DNA from: a virus
IMG/VR virus record: IMGVR_UViG_3300037502_002379
Span: 1-64,000 of that record
DNA length: 64,000 bases
Reading direction: 5' to 3' (one strand)
Shown here piece after piece: positions 21,195 to 31,696 of the stretch (positions are counted from its first letter, which is position 1; every line of letters starts with the position of its first letter). The translations under genes and the position numbers were made by a program. The notes below the pieces were generated by a model that saw only the letters and a program-made list of their open reading frames with translations, made no database searches and was not told the DNA's origin.

Positions 21195-22060
21195 AAATTC
21201 CAATAGTTTACAATGCCATTTCTTAAGTTTGGCGAAGGTTGTGAATTAAATATTACAATCTCTTGTACATTACCTGTTAGTGGTGATGTGTTATTAGATA
21301 GCCTACCCAAAAAAAGATTTGTTGCTGCATTAGCCGTAGAAGTGCTAAAATCTCTGACATTATCAGCAGTTCTATCATCCTTATTGATGTATGAATATGC
21401 TCTATTTGCTATTACAGCATCATTAGAATCGCCATATACAGTGTGTAGTATTCTAAAGTTATTTGGCAAGCCAGAAACAATTGTTTCTGCCCCAATAACG
21501 CCAGCAGCCGACCTATATATTTGCAACCTTGATGAATTATTGTTGATAACGTAATAAAATCCCGAGTTGGTTGTCGTAGTTATATTTGCTATCAATGCAG
21601 AATTAGGGTCGCCTCCAACATTATCTTTTTTGAAAACAGAAAAAATTGCGAATGGCGTTCCGTTGTGAATGAAATTAAACAAGGAAGTTGAAGCAGGTAC
21701 ACTCATAAATGTAGTTGCTGTTAATCTTATTGATGGCATACCGCCTTCAAGTATTAAAGCCCCTGCATTAACTATTTGAGGCTGATTGGCATTTGAGGTT
21801 TGCGTAAAATTTCTGTTGCCATATTGGTCATACCATATTGAAACGAACCCATTACCTGCTCCCACAAACAAAAGCAATGAAGCTGTGTCTAAATCTTGAC
21901 CAACAAAGCCAATGTTTTGTGTTGCATTATCACTTGACCTTCTTACTTGTATAGCATTACCGGTATAACTTGGATTAACCCTACGCAAACTCCATCCGCT
22001 ATAAGCGCCAACTATTGGTAATGCACCACCAAAAAAATTAAGCAAATCACCTATAATCAT
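21191..22060 (-). CDS. Tail fibre protein with lectin/arabinofuranosidase-like domain
   Basis: 289 residues. SLRRVNPSYTGNAIQVRRS, then GFVGQDLDTASLLLFVG and GFVSIWYDQYGNRN, are typical of the arabinofuranosidase-B-like/concanavalin-type domain found in phage fibres, ending with a LamG-like beta-sandwich (LFLGRLSNN; GNVQEIVIFN). It probably binds or trims host surface glycans. It overlaps the preceding fibre gene by four bases, which suggests joint assembly. Confidence 0.75.
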   Translation of the reverse strand: MIIGDLLNFFGGALPIVGAYSGWSLRRVNPSYTGNAIQVRRSSDNATQNIGFVGQDLDTASLLLFVGAGNGFVSIWYDQYGNRNFTQTSNANQPQIVNAGALILEGGMPSIRLTATTFMSVPASTSLFNFIHNGTPFAIFSVFKKDNVGGDPNSALIANITTTTNSGFYYVINNNSSRLQIYRSAAGVIGAETIVSGLPNNFRILHTVYGDSNDAVIANRAYSYINKDDRTADNVRDFSTSTANAATNLFLGRLSNNTSPLTGNVQEIVIFNSQPSPNLRNGIVNYWNL

Positions 22061-23025
22061 GCTACACCAAGTATAGTTAAAACTGCTTTAGAATTACCAA
22101 TAAAAGCCACACAAATTACATTGTTTTGTGAAGGTGTATAAGCTATTGAGCTAATGTTAGTCCAGCTAACGGGAAAACTTAATGTAGTGTCATTATGGTA
22201 AACAACCGCTACTAATAAATTTTGTGCATTTGTATAGCTAGTAAGTAACGCGCCACTACGGGGAGATGCTGGGCTACCAAATTGCTTTGGGTTATCAAAG
22301 GTTATAGTGTTACTTGCTACTACCTCTCTACTTATTCTAGGTTCTATTGGACTTGTAACGCCTTTAACATAAGACAATTCAGTTAATGACGGATATGTTG
22401 CTGTTGAAAGCGTTTGTATGTTTTTGCTTGCATCGGTTGCAAGTATTTCGGACGCTGTTTTAGCGTCTAGCTTTACGCCATCGTAAAAGGTAGCATTTTG
22501 ACCACCACCTGCACCAAACAAAGCAACATCGCTGCCGCTATTTGATTTTATTTTAACACCTGCACTACTATCTGATTGAAGGGTGTCGCCTTTAAAAGTA
22601 TCTGTTGTAAGTGTGTTTGTTGTTTTGTCGTATGTGAAGTCTGCATCAGCACCAAAATTACCTGCATCATTAAATTGAACTTGTTTATTTGAGCCTGCGG
22701 GAGCTGCACCTACCGTCCAATCCCTATTTTCTGATAAGTCTTTTGTGTCGCCATTAATTGTTATTGTTCGGGTTGTAGGTACTTTTTCATTAAGCAGATT
22801 ATTTGTTTCTTGCGTAGAATAAGCACCTACATTTGACGCTGTTAAGTCCGTTGTACCGTTAGGGTTTGGGCGTTTGTTGTTTATTTGTTGTGCAGAACCG
22901 CTTACAATCCTATACCCTTGATTGAAAATGTATTTGTAGCCCGTATCTTGCGCGACATACGTGATGTTAGGTCGCCCGATTGTGGGAAAATTCTCAAAAG
23001 AAGGGTATGCTTTTTCGGCTGCCAC
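22057..23025 (-). CDS. Tail fibre stem protein
   Basis: 322 residues. An N-terminal attachment part (YPSFENFPTIG; TYVAQDTGYKYIFN) leads to a repetitive beta-stem with KQVQFNDAGNFGADADFTYD and NTLTTDTFKGDTL, wording found in many Bacteroidota phage fibres, and a small C-terminal domain. Probably trimeric, linking the virion to the adjacent receptor-binding protein. A short region resembles the fibre genes at 42353-44113. Confidence 0.7.
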   Translation of the reverse strand: MAAEKAYPSFENFPTIGRPNITYVAQDTGYKYIFNQGYRIVSGSAQQINNKRPNPNGTTDLTASNVGAYSTQETNNLLNEKVPTTRTITINGDTKDLSENRDWTVGAAPAGSNKQVQFNDAGNFGADADFTYDKTTNTLTTDTFKGDTLQSDSSAGVKIKSNSGSDVALFGAGGGQNATFYDGVKLDAKTASEILATDASKNIQTLSTATYPSLTELSYVKGVTSPIEPRISREVVASNTITFDNPKQFGSPASPRSGALLTSYTNAQNLLVAVVYHNDTTLSFPVSWTNISSIAYTPSQNNVICVAFIGNSKAVLTILGVA

Positions 23026-23037
23026 ACTATATCGCTA

Positions 23038-23349
23038 TTATTCTAAATCAACTAATTCAACCGTAAACCCTGCATTTTCAAATTGCTTTTTAAAAGCATT
23101 GTGAGCATCGGTTAAGTTTGAAGTTTTAACCTTAGTTATGCTTGCCTCTTTCGGTATAATCGGTATAATATCGCCCTTTTTTGTTTTCTTGTAGTTGTCG
23201 TAGTGTTCTCTGGTGGCAAATGGAGCTATCATAGCCGTTTCTTCACCAAAAACATTATTACTGCAATACACTCTGTAATAGGCGGCATCTAAGGTTATAC
23301 CTGTGCCTTTCATTTCAAACCCTTTTTCTTTTGTAACTAATAAAGCCAT
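23038..23349 (-). CDS. Small virion-associated protein (103 aa)
   Basis: 103 residues, beta-rich N-terminus (GTGITLDAAYYRVYC), then a basic middle (NYKKTKKGDIIPII) and C-terminal helix. It lies among fibre genes and may be a fibre adaptor or chaperone. No family recognised. Confidence 0.55.
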   Translation of the reverse strand: MALLVTKEKGFEMKGTGITLDAAYYRVYCSNNVFGEETAMIAPFATREHYDNYKKTKKGDIIPIIPKEASITKVKTSNLTDAHNAFKKQFENAGFTVELVDLE

Positions 23350-23361
23350 GATTTTTTGTTT

Positions 23362-24093
23362 TTATGTTAATCTAATTTTTAATGCTCCATTGTAGTGATA
23401 GAAGTTATTTAAGCCAACACCTCCTGCTGCCGCTGCTGCGTCATTTACAAAATTCAAAGGCGCTAAACTTTCAGAACCTATTTGTCCGTTATAGTCAACA
23501 TTGAAATAAGCATCTCCGTCAACATCAATTGCATATCCTGAATCGCTAATAGTCATAGCCATCAAGTCGCCCGTGCTGCTGTGATAGTACCTGCCCCTTA
23601 CAAAATCACCGTATGCTGCAAAAAAGTTTCGACTATTGTTATCAAAGTCGGAAGCCATACAAATCATGCCGTATCCAACTCCCGTTGCTTTGTTGTAAGA
23701 GGCTGCGCATCTTCCTTTTTGGTCTAATCCATCCGCAGGATATGCAGAAAGACTTGACACGTTTACATCGCCTATTTGCGTTGCAGAAATAACCGTTTCT
23801 GGATTTTCTCTAGTTCCGTGAGAACCCATAAAAATACCGTCACCATTTGCGTGAACATTAAACTCGTCTTCTGCAAACAATCCTATAATATCCCAACTTG
23901 CCAACATCCCAATAGCTGCAAATCCCAAGTTTGTCAAATCGCCTATGGCAATGCCTTCATCACCAATAGCATCACCAAATTGAAGATATTTCCCATTTAA
24001 ACTAACTGTTCTGTCTTGCGTTAAAATCCCATCAGTGTTGTAGATATTCAAAGAAGCTCCACCACCGCTTCCTCCCATGTACATTTTACCCAT
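23362..24093 (-). CDS. Tail fibre/appendage protein (243 aa)
   Basis: 243 residues. Gly/Asp-rich repeats (GDAIGDEGIAIGDLTNLG; SDSGYAIDVDGDAYFNVDY) form the sort of beta-helical or triple-stranded shaft seen in fibres, with a small C-terminal end (GVGLNNFYHYNGALKIRL). It starts one base before the preceding gene's stop. Probably part of the same appendage. Confidence 0.65.
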   Translation of the reverse strand: MGKMYMGGSGGGASLNIYNTDGILTQDRTVSLNGKYLQFGDAIGDEGIAIGDLTNLGFAAIGMLASWDIIGLFAEDEFNVHANGDGIFMGSHGTRENPETVISATQIGDVNVSSLSAYPADGLDQKGRCAASYNKATGVGYGMICMASDFDNNSRNFFAAYGDFVRGRYYHSSTGDLMAMTISDSGYAIDVDGDAYFNVDYNGQIGSESLAPLNFVNDAAAAAGGVGLNNFYHYNGALKIRLT

Positions 24094-24094
24094 C

Positions 24095-24577
24095 TTACTT
24101 CGTTTCTATGATTAACAATTCAGTACCCGTTCCGTCCACTACCTTAGCCGCTTTTTGTGGTGTTTGCGGTGAATATTCTTCATTGATTGCAACCGTAGCA
24201 GAAACATCTACTCCGTCATACATTCCATCCACGCTGCCTTGATTAACAAGCGAATACGAAATCAAATCAGCCGTTACCACATAAGCTGTTTCAGCCGCTA
24301 AAGGAGTTGTAAATGCGCTATCCAACTGCACGTTGAAGCTACCTGCCGCAATCGGATATACACCTGTTACCTTTCGCACTTCTTCGTTTGCAATAGAGAA
24401 TACATACAGATTATCTGAATGTTTGTAGTTCGCACCAAACACATCTTCGGGCGTTTCATTTGTTCCCGAATAGTTTAAAACTGTGTCCACATCGCTATCG
24501 GTTGTGAACGTACCCGTTTTGGTTTGATACGCAGGGATAGTGCTTAATCCCGTTACTAATCTTGTTGTTGTTGCCAT
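24095..24577 (-). CDS. Small virion protein (160 aa)
   Basis: 160 residues, almost entirely beta (VTGLSTIPAYQTKTGTFTT; GSFNVQLDSAF). A -7 element TAATTTTG at 24582-24589 lies four bases before its ATG, so it heads a transcript covering the fibre genes. Probably an appendage or decoration protein; no family recognised. Confidence 0.6.
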   Translation of the reverse strand: MATTTRLVTGLSTIPAYQTKTGTFTTDSDVDTVLNYSGTNETPEDVFGANYKHSDNLYVFSIANEEVRKVTGVYPIAAGSFNVQLDSAFTTPLAAETAYVVTADLISYSLVNQGSVDGMYDGVDVSATVAINEEYSPQTPQKAAKVVDGTGTELLIIETK

Positions 24578-24607
24578 ACCGCAAAATTAAGAATTTTTGT
24601 GAATTTA

Positions 24608-27600
24608 TTAGTCTGTTAGTTCGGTTGGTTTATTAGTTTCTTTAGCTTTATTTTCTACTGCCGCTTTTATATCATAATAAGAAGGAAGCCCACCACCCAT
24701 AGTCATAAGTAAAATGTGAAGCGCATTTACTCCCGTATTAGCTATTTGCCATAACTCCTTTTCTTCATCGGTTACATTTTCGCCATTGGCAACTTTTTTT
24801 GATATGTCGGCTATATCCATAACCGTACCACTTGCATTAGTAACACCTTCTGAAATTACACCCAAAGCAGGTATTAAATCTGCTTCGTATTTCTTAATAG
24901 CTTCATTTGCAGCAAACTTATTTTTACTTGTAATTTTATCAATATCAGGCGACAACCCATAAAAGTTCTCCTTGGCAATATCTCTTATTTTCTTTTTAAC
25001 TGCCTCGTCTTTTGTGTTGTAAGCAGCAATCGCCAATGCTGATTTTGATATTGTACTGCCTATTGCTCCATACTTAGCAGAAGCGATGTTTATTGCTTGC
25101 CCCGCTACCGTTTTTGATAAACCTTCTGTCGTAAACTTATCTTCAAGTTGCTTCTCTTGTTTCTTTTCTTCTTCCTCTCCTTTTATTTGTGCAGCAATAG
25201 TTCTAACCACTTGCCCCATGTAAGCATACACAAGCATATTTATTGATACCGCCAAAGGCTTTCTCAAAGAACGCAATGCGCCTATACCCTCACCTTCTTT
25301 CCATCGTTCTGCAACCTCCTTAAATCCGTTCCAAAATTCTTTTTGCTCTCTGTATGGATAACCACCCATGAACGATATTATCTGCCCAGTAGGCGTATCA
25401 GCGTCTATGTTTTTAATATCCTTGCCAAATAAAGGAATTGTTTTACCGCTAAAGGGAATTTTAATCTCTCGCCTTGCGCCAAATCTACTCCCGCTACCTA
25501 TAATTTTCTGCACTTCGTTTGACGCAACTGCATTAGCATCTTTTATGGCTTGCAAATTATCTGAACGATATTTCTCATCACTTCTAAACTTACTTATATC
25601 AAAATCATTCCCTGTTGCAGCCTTAAATTCATCTCTGAAAATAGGCATATAAACAGTTTTCATCATTGTCATTTCGGGAGTACCTCCAAGATAATAAGCC
25701 GCTTTTTGCATAGGCGACATCGACTTAATTTCACCTTCTGTTAATTGGAACTGTTGGTTTACATTAAGTCTTTCTGCAAGTGGGCTACCCGTAAATTCAA
25801 GAATATCCTTCATGCCACCACGCTTAAACAATTCTATATATCCCAATGGTTCACCACCTCTTGTTGGCATAGATGATAATGTTGCAACAAATTCTTTAAC
25901 AGTCTTTAGTGGGTTTAGCTGTACTAATGTAGAACGCAAATTTTGCAGCTTTCTTATCGGGTCTGATTTTAAAGTATTGCCGTACTGCCTAACCAATGAT
26001 TCCTTTACATCTTTAGCCACAACAGCCATCACATCGCTTGTTTTCTTATTCGTTGCGGCATTGATAGTTCGGTTAACTTCCTGCATTGCCTTAGTCAATT
26101 CGTAATCTCTATTGGCATTTGAAATAGCTTTTTCAGCAGTTTCAACAATATCATAATTCAATGCTTCGACTTCTTGACTTGTTCTTGATTCTCCAAACGG
26201 GCTTTTAATAGAAATTCTATTTGTTTTGCTATCAATAGCCACATCATAAGTATCGTCATCAATAGTGGCATCTCCATCCCTTCTTATTCTTGGGGCATAA
26301 AATGGCTGTGCATTAAATTCTTTACCACGCATTTCGTTTGACGCTTTTTGCTTATCGGCATTAACATCTTCTGCGTACTTAAACCACTTAGCAAGTGCAG
26401 CACCTTCCTCTTTTGTAAGATACTTGCCATCGTTTGCCATAAAACTATCGTACAACTCTTTTGGAGAAAGTGATTTACCCGATTCTAATTTATCACCTAC
26501 CAATGATTCCCACGCCTTTAATACTTCTTTAGCTTCTTTTTCGTCTTTAAATCTTGACTGCAACTTTTTATCAAACACATCTTTAACCCAATCTCTATTC
26601 CCAATATTTTCAACCTTTGAAAATTTAGGATTGTATTGCGCCATATACTCTTGTAGCATATTCGCCACTATACCCATACGCAAACGACTTTGTTTGTTCT
26701 GATTGCCAAATATGCTTTTCAACTCATTTACTCCTAACTGTGTTTGCCTATTAGCTTTTTCAATAGCTGAAATTAAAGGGTCGTAAATATACTTAGTCAA
26801 AGCCCCCGCTTTCTTTCTACCAAGTCCTAATTCACCCTCCCTAAAAGCAACTTCTTCTTTTGCAAGTTCATTTAGTTTGGCATTTACATTTTCAACAGAA
26901 GGAGATTTAGCTTCAACTTGCCTTGCAACAGCTTCTGCATTTCGTAAAGCATTGGCTTCGCTAACTATATCTCTAAGCCTATAATGGTCAACAAATCCAT
27001 CTGCTACGTTCTGTAAAATATCAGCTAAATCGGAAAGCATTTCAGGTGGCAACCTCTTTAAATCAGCAGGTTTAATAGCCGAAAATTCAAACAGCAATTC
27101 TTTGTCCGTAGGAGATTTTATATCCGCAACTGCATCTTTGTATTCTTGTGTTGATTGTACCGCCAAAGCATCCTTAATCAAGTCAGTCTTTAACCTATCC
27201 ACATCAGCACCAAACTTAGCATCAAATGCTTTTCTATCTTTTGCCAAAGCATCAAGCAAATCATTTCTTTCTTGCTCAGTTATAGTGCCATCTTCAAACA
27301 ACTGATTAACACGCTTATTAAAAGCACGAATGTTTTTAAGCAATTCCTTGTAATCTTCAATGGTATCAATTTTCGTTGATAATGCTTTTTTCAAAGCATC
27401 TTCTGCTTCATTAAATGTTTTTACGTTTTCAAATGGTTTTGGCTGCCTTTTAAACTGCGTAATGTCATAAAACATTTCTTGCATCTTCTTGTAATTCGGC
27501 ACACCATTAGCTAAGTCATTTAACGCTGCTATATAATCAGGCAATTTATCGGAAGGTATATCTTCGGGCTTTATAGTAGCAAACTCTTTTACCGCGCTAT

Positions 27601-30600
27601 TAAATGATGTGTGATTTCTGCGCCTTGCTCTTTTCTGCAAGTCAGACACCTTCTGCATTTCCTCCACAAAATTCGCATCATCAATTACTTTTTGCGCGTA
27701 GTCTAAAAACTTATCTAATTGCGCCTCATTTTTTACCGAAGCTGCACGATTTATTAATGCTTTTATCTGTGTAGGCTTTAGCGTTTTTGCTATCTTGTTG
27801 TTATCAAGAAAATCTTTAATGCGTTGAGCAAACTCAAATTGTTCTTTTTTCGCACCCCTAAAACCCTCCCTTGCCGCTTTGACTTCAAGGCGAATTTGGT
27901 CTTTAAGGGCAGCTTTTTCATCAACTTCAACCTTTTTTCTTTCGGGCTTGAACGATTTATCCACTTCTCTTTTAGAAACAGATTTGCCACGTTCTGCATT
28001 ATATTCACTTTGCGCTTCACTAAAAACTTCTACCAACGCAACATCATCGGCAGCAACATTAAATCGCTTGTTAAATCGTTCTTTAAATTCTTGAAAATTT
28101 AATCCACCTTCTTCTGCTTCAAACTGTCTTTTAGCATAATCTTTCCACTTGCTAAAGTTTTCTGTTTCTTTTTTAACATTTGCATTAGCTGCATCCCATG
28201 CTTTTTTTATAGCATATGTTAATTCTTCGCCTATCTCTTTAGCAAAATCAGCCGCATTTTTTACACCTTTTCGTATATATAAATATGCCAACTCTGTGTA
28301 TAAATCAAGATTTTCAAAGTCTAAGCCGCTATAAAGTTTACCCTTTTTTCTTTCTTTTAGTTCAGCCAATTTTTTCGCTATCCTATCATCAATAGTTTCT
28401 GCACTCTCTACTACGGGTTCTTGCTTTGCTTTTTCTGCTGCTCGCTCTGCTTCTTGCTGTCTTGCATCACGCTCTTGAATAGCTTTACGGTTAGCATCCT
28501 CCGCGCCTTCCACAACTTGTTCTCCTTCGATTGCGGCTTTTGCAAGCTCTCTTTTTCTTTGTTCATCTGTTAAATTGTTTAAGTATTCATCGTATTCTTT
28601 AGCTAAAGCATCCGCATCTTTATCTGATATAGGCTTTACATTTATATCATCAATAGCTTCTTGCAAATTTTTGGATTCTTGGTAGAATCGCTCCATCCCT
28701 TCTTCATCAAGTTCATATCCAAGTATAGCCTCTGCATCTGCTAATAATTCCGCACGCCTTGAAGCTGTATTGTTTTCACCGTAAAAAGTACCTTCTTTTT
28801 TTGTTTTTCCCAAACCAACACCATTAGGATATTTAACAATAAAATCATAAATATCTTGTTCTGTTATTTCAATGCCTACAAGGTCGCTCATTTCCTTTGC
28901 AAGCTGGTCTATGGTTGTTTTTATTTTAGCATTAGCTTTAGCAAAATATGATTTCCTAATTGAATCATTTACATAGTTCCTATCACCAACCGCATTGAAA
29001 CTTTCTTCTGTTATTCTGCCCATGTTATCAGCAATAACAGATTCTTTGTAATCAGAAACATTATCAGCAAACTCGCCTTTCACCATATCGGCTTGCATCA
29101 ACTTTTCAGACGCTCGCCTAATTCTTACTTCTTCATCGGCAAGTGTTTGTTTTAATACTTCATCTTTAGTGGCATCAATTTGTTCTTGCTTAATTGTAAC
29201 AATCGGAGGCGCGGTTATACTTGGTGCTTCTATGGGTTGTTTAGCTACTACTTCTCCCCCTTCCGCTTGAAGTATTCCACCACCGCTAACCTCTGTTGCG
29301 CTTCCTTCTTGGATAGGTTCGACTTGGATAGGTTCTTGCCTTGTTCCGACTTCACTTGATACCCCTGACTTGTTTTGACTATCATTTTGTTTATTTAAAA
29401 GTTCCTCTACCGCTTTTACTAATTCAGGATTACTGCCGTCTGCTTTGGCTTTATGGTAGGCTTCGGAGATAGCTTTACTATTTTTTGATTGTGGTATATA
29501 CGTTGACCTTTCAACAACAACTTCTCCATTTGAATTTCTATATGAATTTTCAAATAAGTCAGAGGCATCCCTTGTAGCCAATTTAGCTGTTTCTGTTCCT
29601 AAGTGCTTAGAGTTAAATAATTTTACGGCAGAAGGATTGTTTTCAAATTCGTTTTTATCATTTCTAAAGTATTGTTGTAGCTCTATTTCAGTATTACCTT
29701 TTTTGTCTATTTTTCTTTCAACTACCCAATACTCGTCTTCATTTACAACTATCCTATCGCCCGTCTGAGCGTTTGCAATTAACCATTCGCCTAATGCTTT
29801 AGGAGATTGTTCAGTTTTACTTTGTTCGCCAGCTTTATTAAAACCTTCTGATATTTTTTGTGTAATACCTAATGTTTCAGATGTAACGTCTGTACCTTCT
29901 ACAATTTCTTCGCCAATTACTTTAGTTTTAGTTTCTGTGGCTGCTGTTTTTTTCTTTTTTGTTAGCTCATCCAACGCCTTAGCCGTTGCTTCTACGTTTG
30001 CTAATGCAGGATTTTGTTCAGGTATAACTTGACTTTCGGGTTGTGTTTGTAAAGGTGTGGCTTGATTTTCTACATCGGCAACGGTTGCTTCTGCCCCAAC
30101 TCCACTATCCTCAACAACACTTTCTGATACTGTTTCTGCAACTCCTTCTTCTGCTTTTGTGGTTGCTTCTGTTGCAGTCTGTTGTATAGGTTCTCCAACT
30201 GCTGTTGTAGTTGCTGCATCGGTTTCTTTTTTCGGTTCTACTTCAAATGTTCGCGGTGCTTCTAAGAACTGTTTCTGTGCTGCATCCCACATTCTAACAT
30301 CGCCTTTACGAGTAATGTACAACTGCCCGTCTTTTAATTCAGATGTATTCTCCCCTGCGCTGTCCATGTATTTCGGTGGGAGTGGAATAGCTATTGACTT
30401 GTCTAATTGGTCAATCTGCATCTGCACAATAGGCTTAACGGCATCGCTAACTTTTTCCATTTCGGATTCAAGTTTCTGACGCTGTTCAATGATTTCAGCC
30501 ATATCGTTCTGCTCGTCCAAAGTCATATTACTTGGCATAGCATTTAAGGCTTTCTTTCTGTTGATAACATCTTGTGTTATTTCGGCTGCCTCTTGTTCGG

Positions 30601-31696
30601 TTATTGCGCCTTGCTTAACGGCTTCTTGGGCTGCGGCTTGCGACACCTCAATAGGTTGTGTAGCGGCAATAGTAACTGCATCTTTTTTATCGGCTTTGTC
30701 AACGCCTTTCGTGTATAGTTTGCCTATCGTGCTTTTGGATATGTAATTAATAACGGGTTGCGATGCTTGTGTGCCTGCTGTAAATAATAATTCGCCTGCA
30801 ACATTCTCCGCAACACCACTTGTCAACTCACGTTTCAATCCTTGCTTTTGCGCTTCTACGTTGGTTGCTAACTGCGCACCACCTGCCGTTCCTGCATCTA
30901 TTGTAGCATCCAACGCAAACTCAATACCTTTCTTTAGCAACTTACTACCCGACTTAAACGGTATGCTTGCTACTCTTGTTATTGGTAACGCACCCATTGC
31001 GCCCTCTGCCACACCGCCTATGCCGCCAGTTTGCGCTACTTGCTGTGCTATGTCAATGGCTTGGTCGGGTGTTTTGCCTTCTTCAATGGCTTGGTAATAC
31101 GCTTCTTTAAACGCACCCGTAAATCCTTGTCGGTATCCATCTCCCATAGCCACGCCCGTTGCAGCTACAACACTCGCAATAGGTGATGCAGGTGCGGCTG
31201 CTATACCCGCACCGATTGACTTTAACATACCTATGCCACTACCTCCTATAATCTCTGCTCCCGTTTGAAATATGTTTTGTTCTTGCTGTGGTAATTGCTC
31301 CGACCGTCTTTTTTCAAGCAATTCAATCTTGCGTTCTTTCGGAACGTTTGATGCCAAAATATCGTAGTCAATGCTATTGTCAGTGTATGATTTAATACCA
31401 CGCATAAAAGCTGATTTGACCTTTGTTGCTTCGGACGGCTTTTCACCAACAACCTCTACTTCTTTCACCATGTACCCTTCGGGCGTAGGCGTTACTATCT
31501 TTTCGTCAACAGTTGTCGTAGGTGTCGCAGAAGGCTCTGTACGCTGCTGCAAAGGCTGCGATTGTTCGTTGCCACCATTTTTTTTTTCAATGGCTACTCC
31601 TCCAAACTCTGCAAACGGGTCGTCTGTTTGTTGTGTAGGTTTTGTTTCTATTGCACTACCTCCAAATTCCGCAAATGGGTCTTTATCTTCTTGCAT
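24608..31696 (-). CDS. Giant internal virion (cargo) protein, 2362 aa
   Basis: 2362 residues, the largest gene. Begins with two DPFAEFGG repeats, a Pro/Thr-rich linker and a hydrophobic Gly/Ala-rich segment (GGSGIGMLKSIGAGIAAAPA, about 150-170) that could be membrane-active. A long charged, coiled-coil middle is followed by a polyvalent-protein-like C-terminus (GSPLAERLNVNQQFQLTEGE; PTGQIISFMGGYPYREQKEF). This matches large ejected cargo proteins of crAss-like and related podoviruses. No polymerase motif was found. It overlaps the next gene by three bases. Confidence 0.65.
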   Translation of the reverse strand: MQEDKDPFAEFGGSAIETKPTQQTDDPFAEFGGVAIEKKNGGNEQSQPLQQRTEPSATPTTTVDEKIVTPTPEGYMVKEVEVVGEKPSEATKVKSAFMRGIKSYTDNSIDYDILASNVPKERKIELLEKRRSEQLPQQEQNIFQTGAEIIGGSGIGMLKSIGAGIAAAPASPIASVVAATGVAMGDGYRQGFTGAFKEAYYQAIEEGKTPDQAIDIAQQVAQTGGIGGVAEGAMGALPITRVASIPFKSGSKLLKKGIEFALDATIDAGTAGGAQLATNVEAQKQGLKRELTSGVAENVAGELLFTAGTQASQPVINYISKSTIGKLYTKGVDKADKKDAVTIAATQPIEVSQAAAQEAVKQGAITEQEAAEITQDVINRKKALNAMPSNMTLDEQNDMAEIIEQRQKLESEMEKVSDAVKPIVQMQIDQLDKSIAIPLPPKYMDSAGENTSELKDGQLYITRKGDVRMWDAAQKQFLEAPRTFEVEPKKETDAATTTAVGEPIQQTATEATTKAEEGVAETVSESVVEDSGVGAEATVADVENQATPLQTQPESQVIPEQNPALANVEATAKALDELTKKKKTAATETKTKVIGEEIVEGTDVTSETLGITQKISEGFNKAGEQSKTEQSPKALGEWLIANAQTGDRIVVNEDEYWVVERKIDKKGNTEIELQQYFRNDKNEFENNPSAVKLFNSKHLGTETAKLATRDASDLFENSYRNSNGEVVVERSTYIPQSKNSKAISEAYHKAKADGSNPELVKAVEELLNKQNDSQNKSGVSSEVGTRQEPIQVEPIQEGSATEVSGGGILQAEGGEVVAKQPIEAPSITAPPIVTIKQEQIDATKDEVLKQTLADEEVRIRRASEKLMQADMVKGEFADNVSDYKESVIADNMGRITEESFNAVGDRNYVNDSIRKSYFAKANAKIKTTIDQLAKEMSDLVGIEITEQDIYDFIVKYPNGVGLGKTKKEGTFYGENNTASRRAELLADAEAILGYELDEEGMERFYQESKNLQEAIDDINVKPISDKDADALAKEYDEYLNNLTDEQRKRELAKAAIEGEQVVEGAEDANRKAIQERDARQQEAERAAEKAKQEPVVESAETIDDRIAKKLAELKERKKGKLYSGLDFENLDLYTELAYLYIRKGVKNAADFAKEIGEELTYAIKKAWDAANANVKKETENFSKWKDYAKRQFEAEEGGLNFQEFKERFNKRFNVAADDVALVEVFSEAQSEYNAERGKSVSKREVDKSFKPERKKVEVDEKAALKDQIRLEVKAAREGFRGAKKEQFEFAQRIKDFLDNNKIAKTLKPTQIKALINRAASVKNEAQLDKFLDYAQKVIDDANFVEEMQKVSDLQKRARRRNHTSFNSAVKEFATIKPEDIPSDKLPDYIAALNDLANGVPNYKKMQEMFYDITQFKRQPKPFENVKTFNEAEDALKKALSTKIDTIEDYKELLKNIRAFNKRVNQLFEDGTITEQERNDLLDALAKDRKAFDAKFGADVDRLKTDLIKDALAVQSTQEYKDAVADIKSPTDKELLFEFSAIKPADLKRLPPEMLSDLADILQNVADGFVDHYRLRDIVSEANALRNAEAVARQVEAKSPSVENVNAKLNELAKEEVAFREGELGLGRKKAGALTKYIYDPLISAIEKANRQTQLGVNELKSIFGNQNKQSRLRMGIVANMLQEYMAQYNPKFSKVENIGNRDWVKDVFDKKLQSRFKDEKEAKEVLKAWESLVGDKLESGKSLSPKELYDSFMANDGKYLTKEEGAALAKWFKYAEDVNADKQKASNEMRGKEFNAQPFYAPRIRRDGDATIDDDTYDVAIDSKTNRISIKSPFGESRTSQEVEALNYDIVETAEKAISNANRDYELTKAMQEVNRTINAATNKKTSDVMAVVAKDVKESLVRQYGNTLKSDPIRKLQNLRSTLVQLNPLKTVKEFVATLSSMPTRGGEPLGYIELFKRGGMKDILEFTGSPLAERLNVNQQFQLTEGEIKSMSPMQKAAYYLGGTPEMTMMKTVYMPIFRDEFKAATGNDFDISKFRSDEKYRSDNLQAIKDANAVASNEVQKIIGSGSRFGARREIKIPFSGKTIPLFGKDIKNIDADTPTGQIISFMGGYPYREQKEFWNGFKEVAERWKEGEGIGALRSLRKPLAVSINMLVYAYMGQVVRTIAAQIKGEEEEKKQEKQLEDKFTTEGLSKTVAGQAINIASAKYGAIGSTISKSALAIAAYNTKDEAVKKKIRDIAKENFYGLSPDIDKITSKNKFAANEAIKKYEADLIPALGVISEGVTNASGTVMDIADISKKVANGENVTDEEKELWQIANTGVNALHILLMTMGGGLPSYYDIKAAVENKAKETNKPTELTD

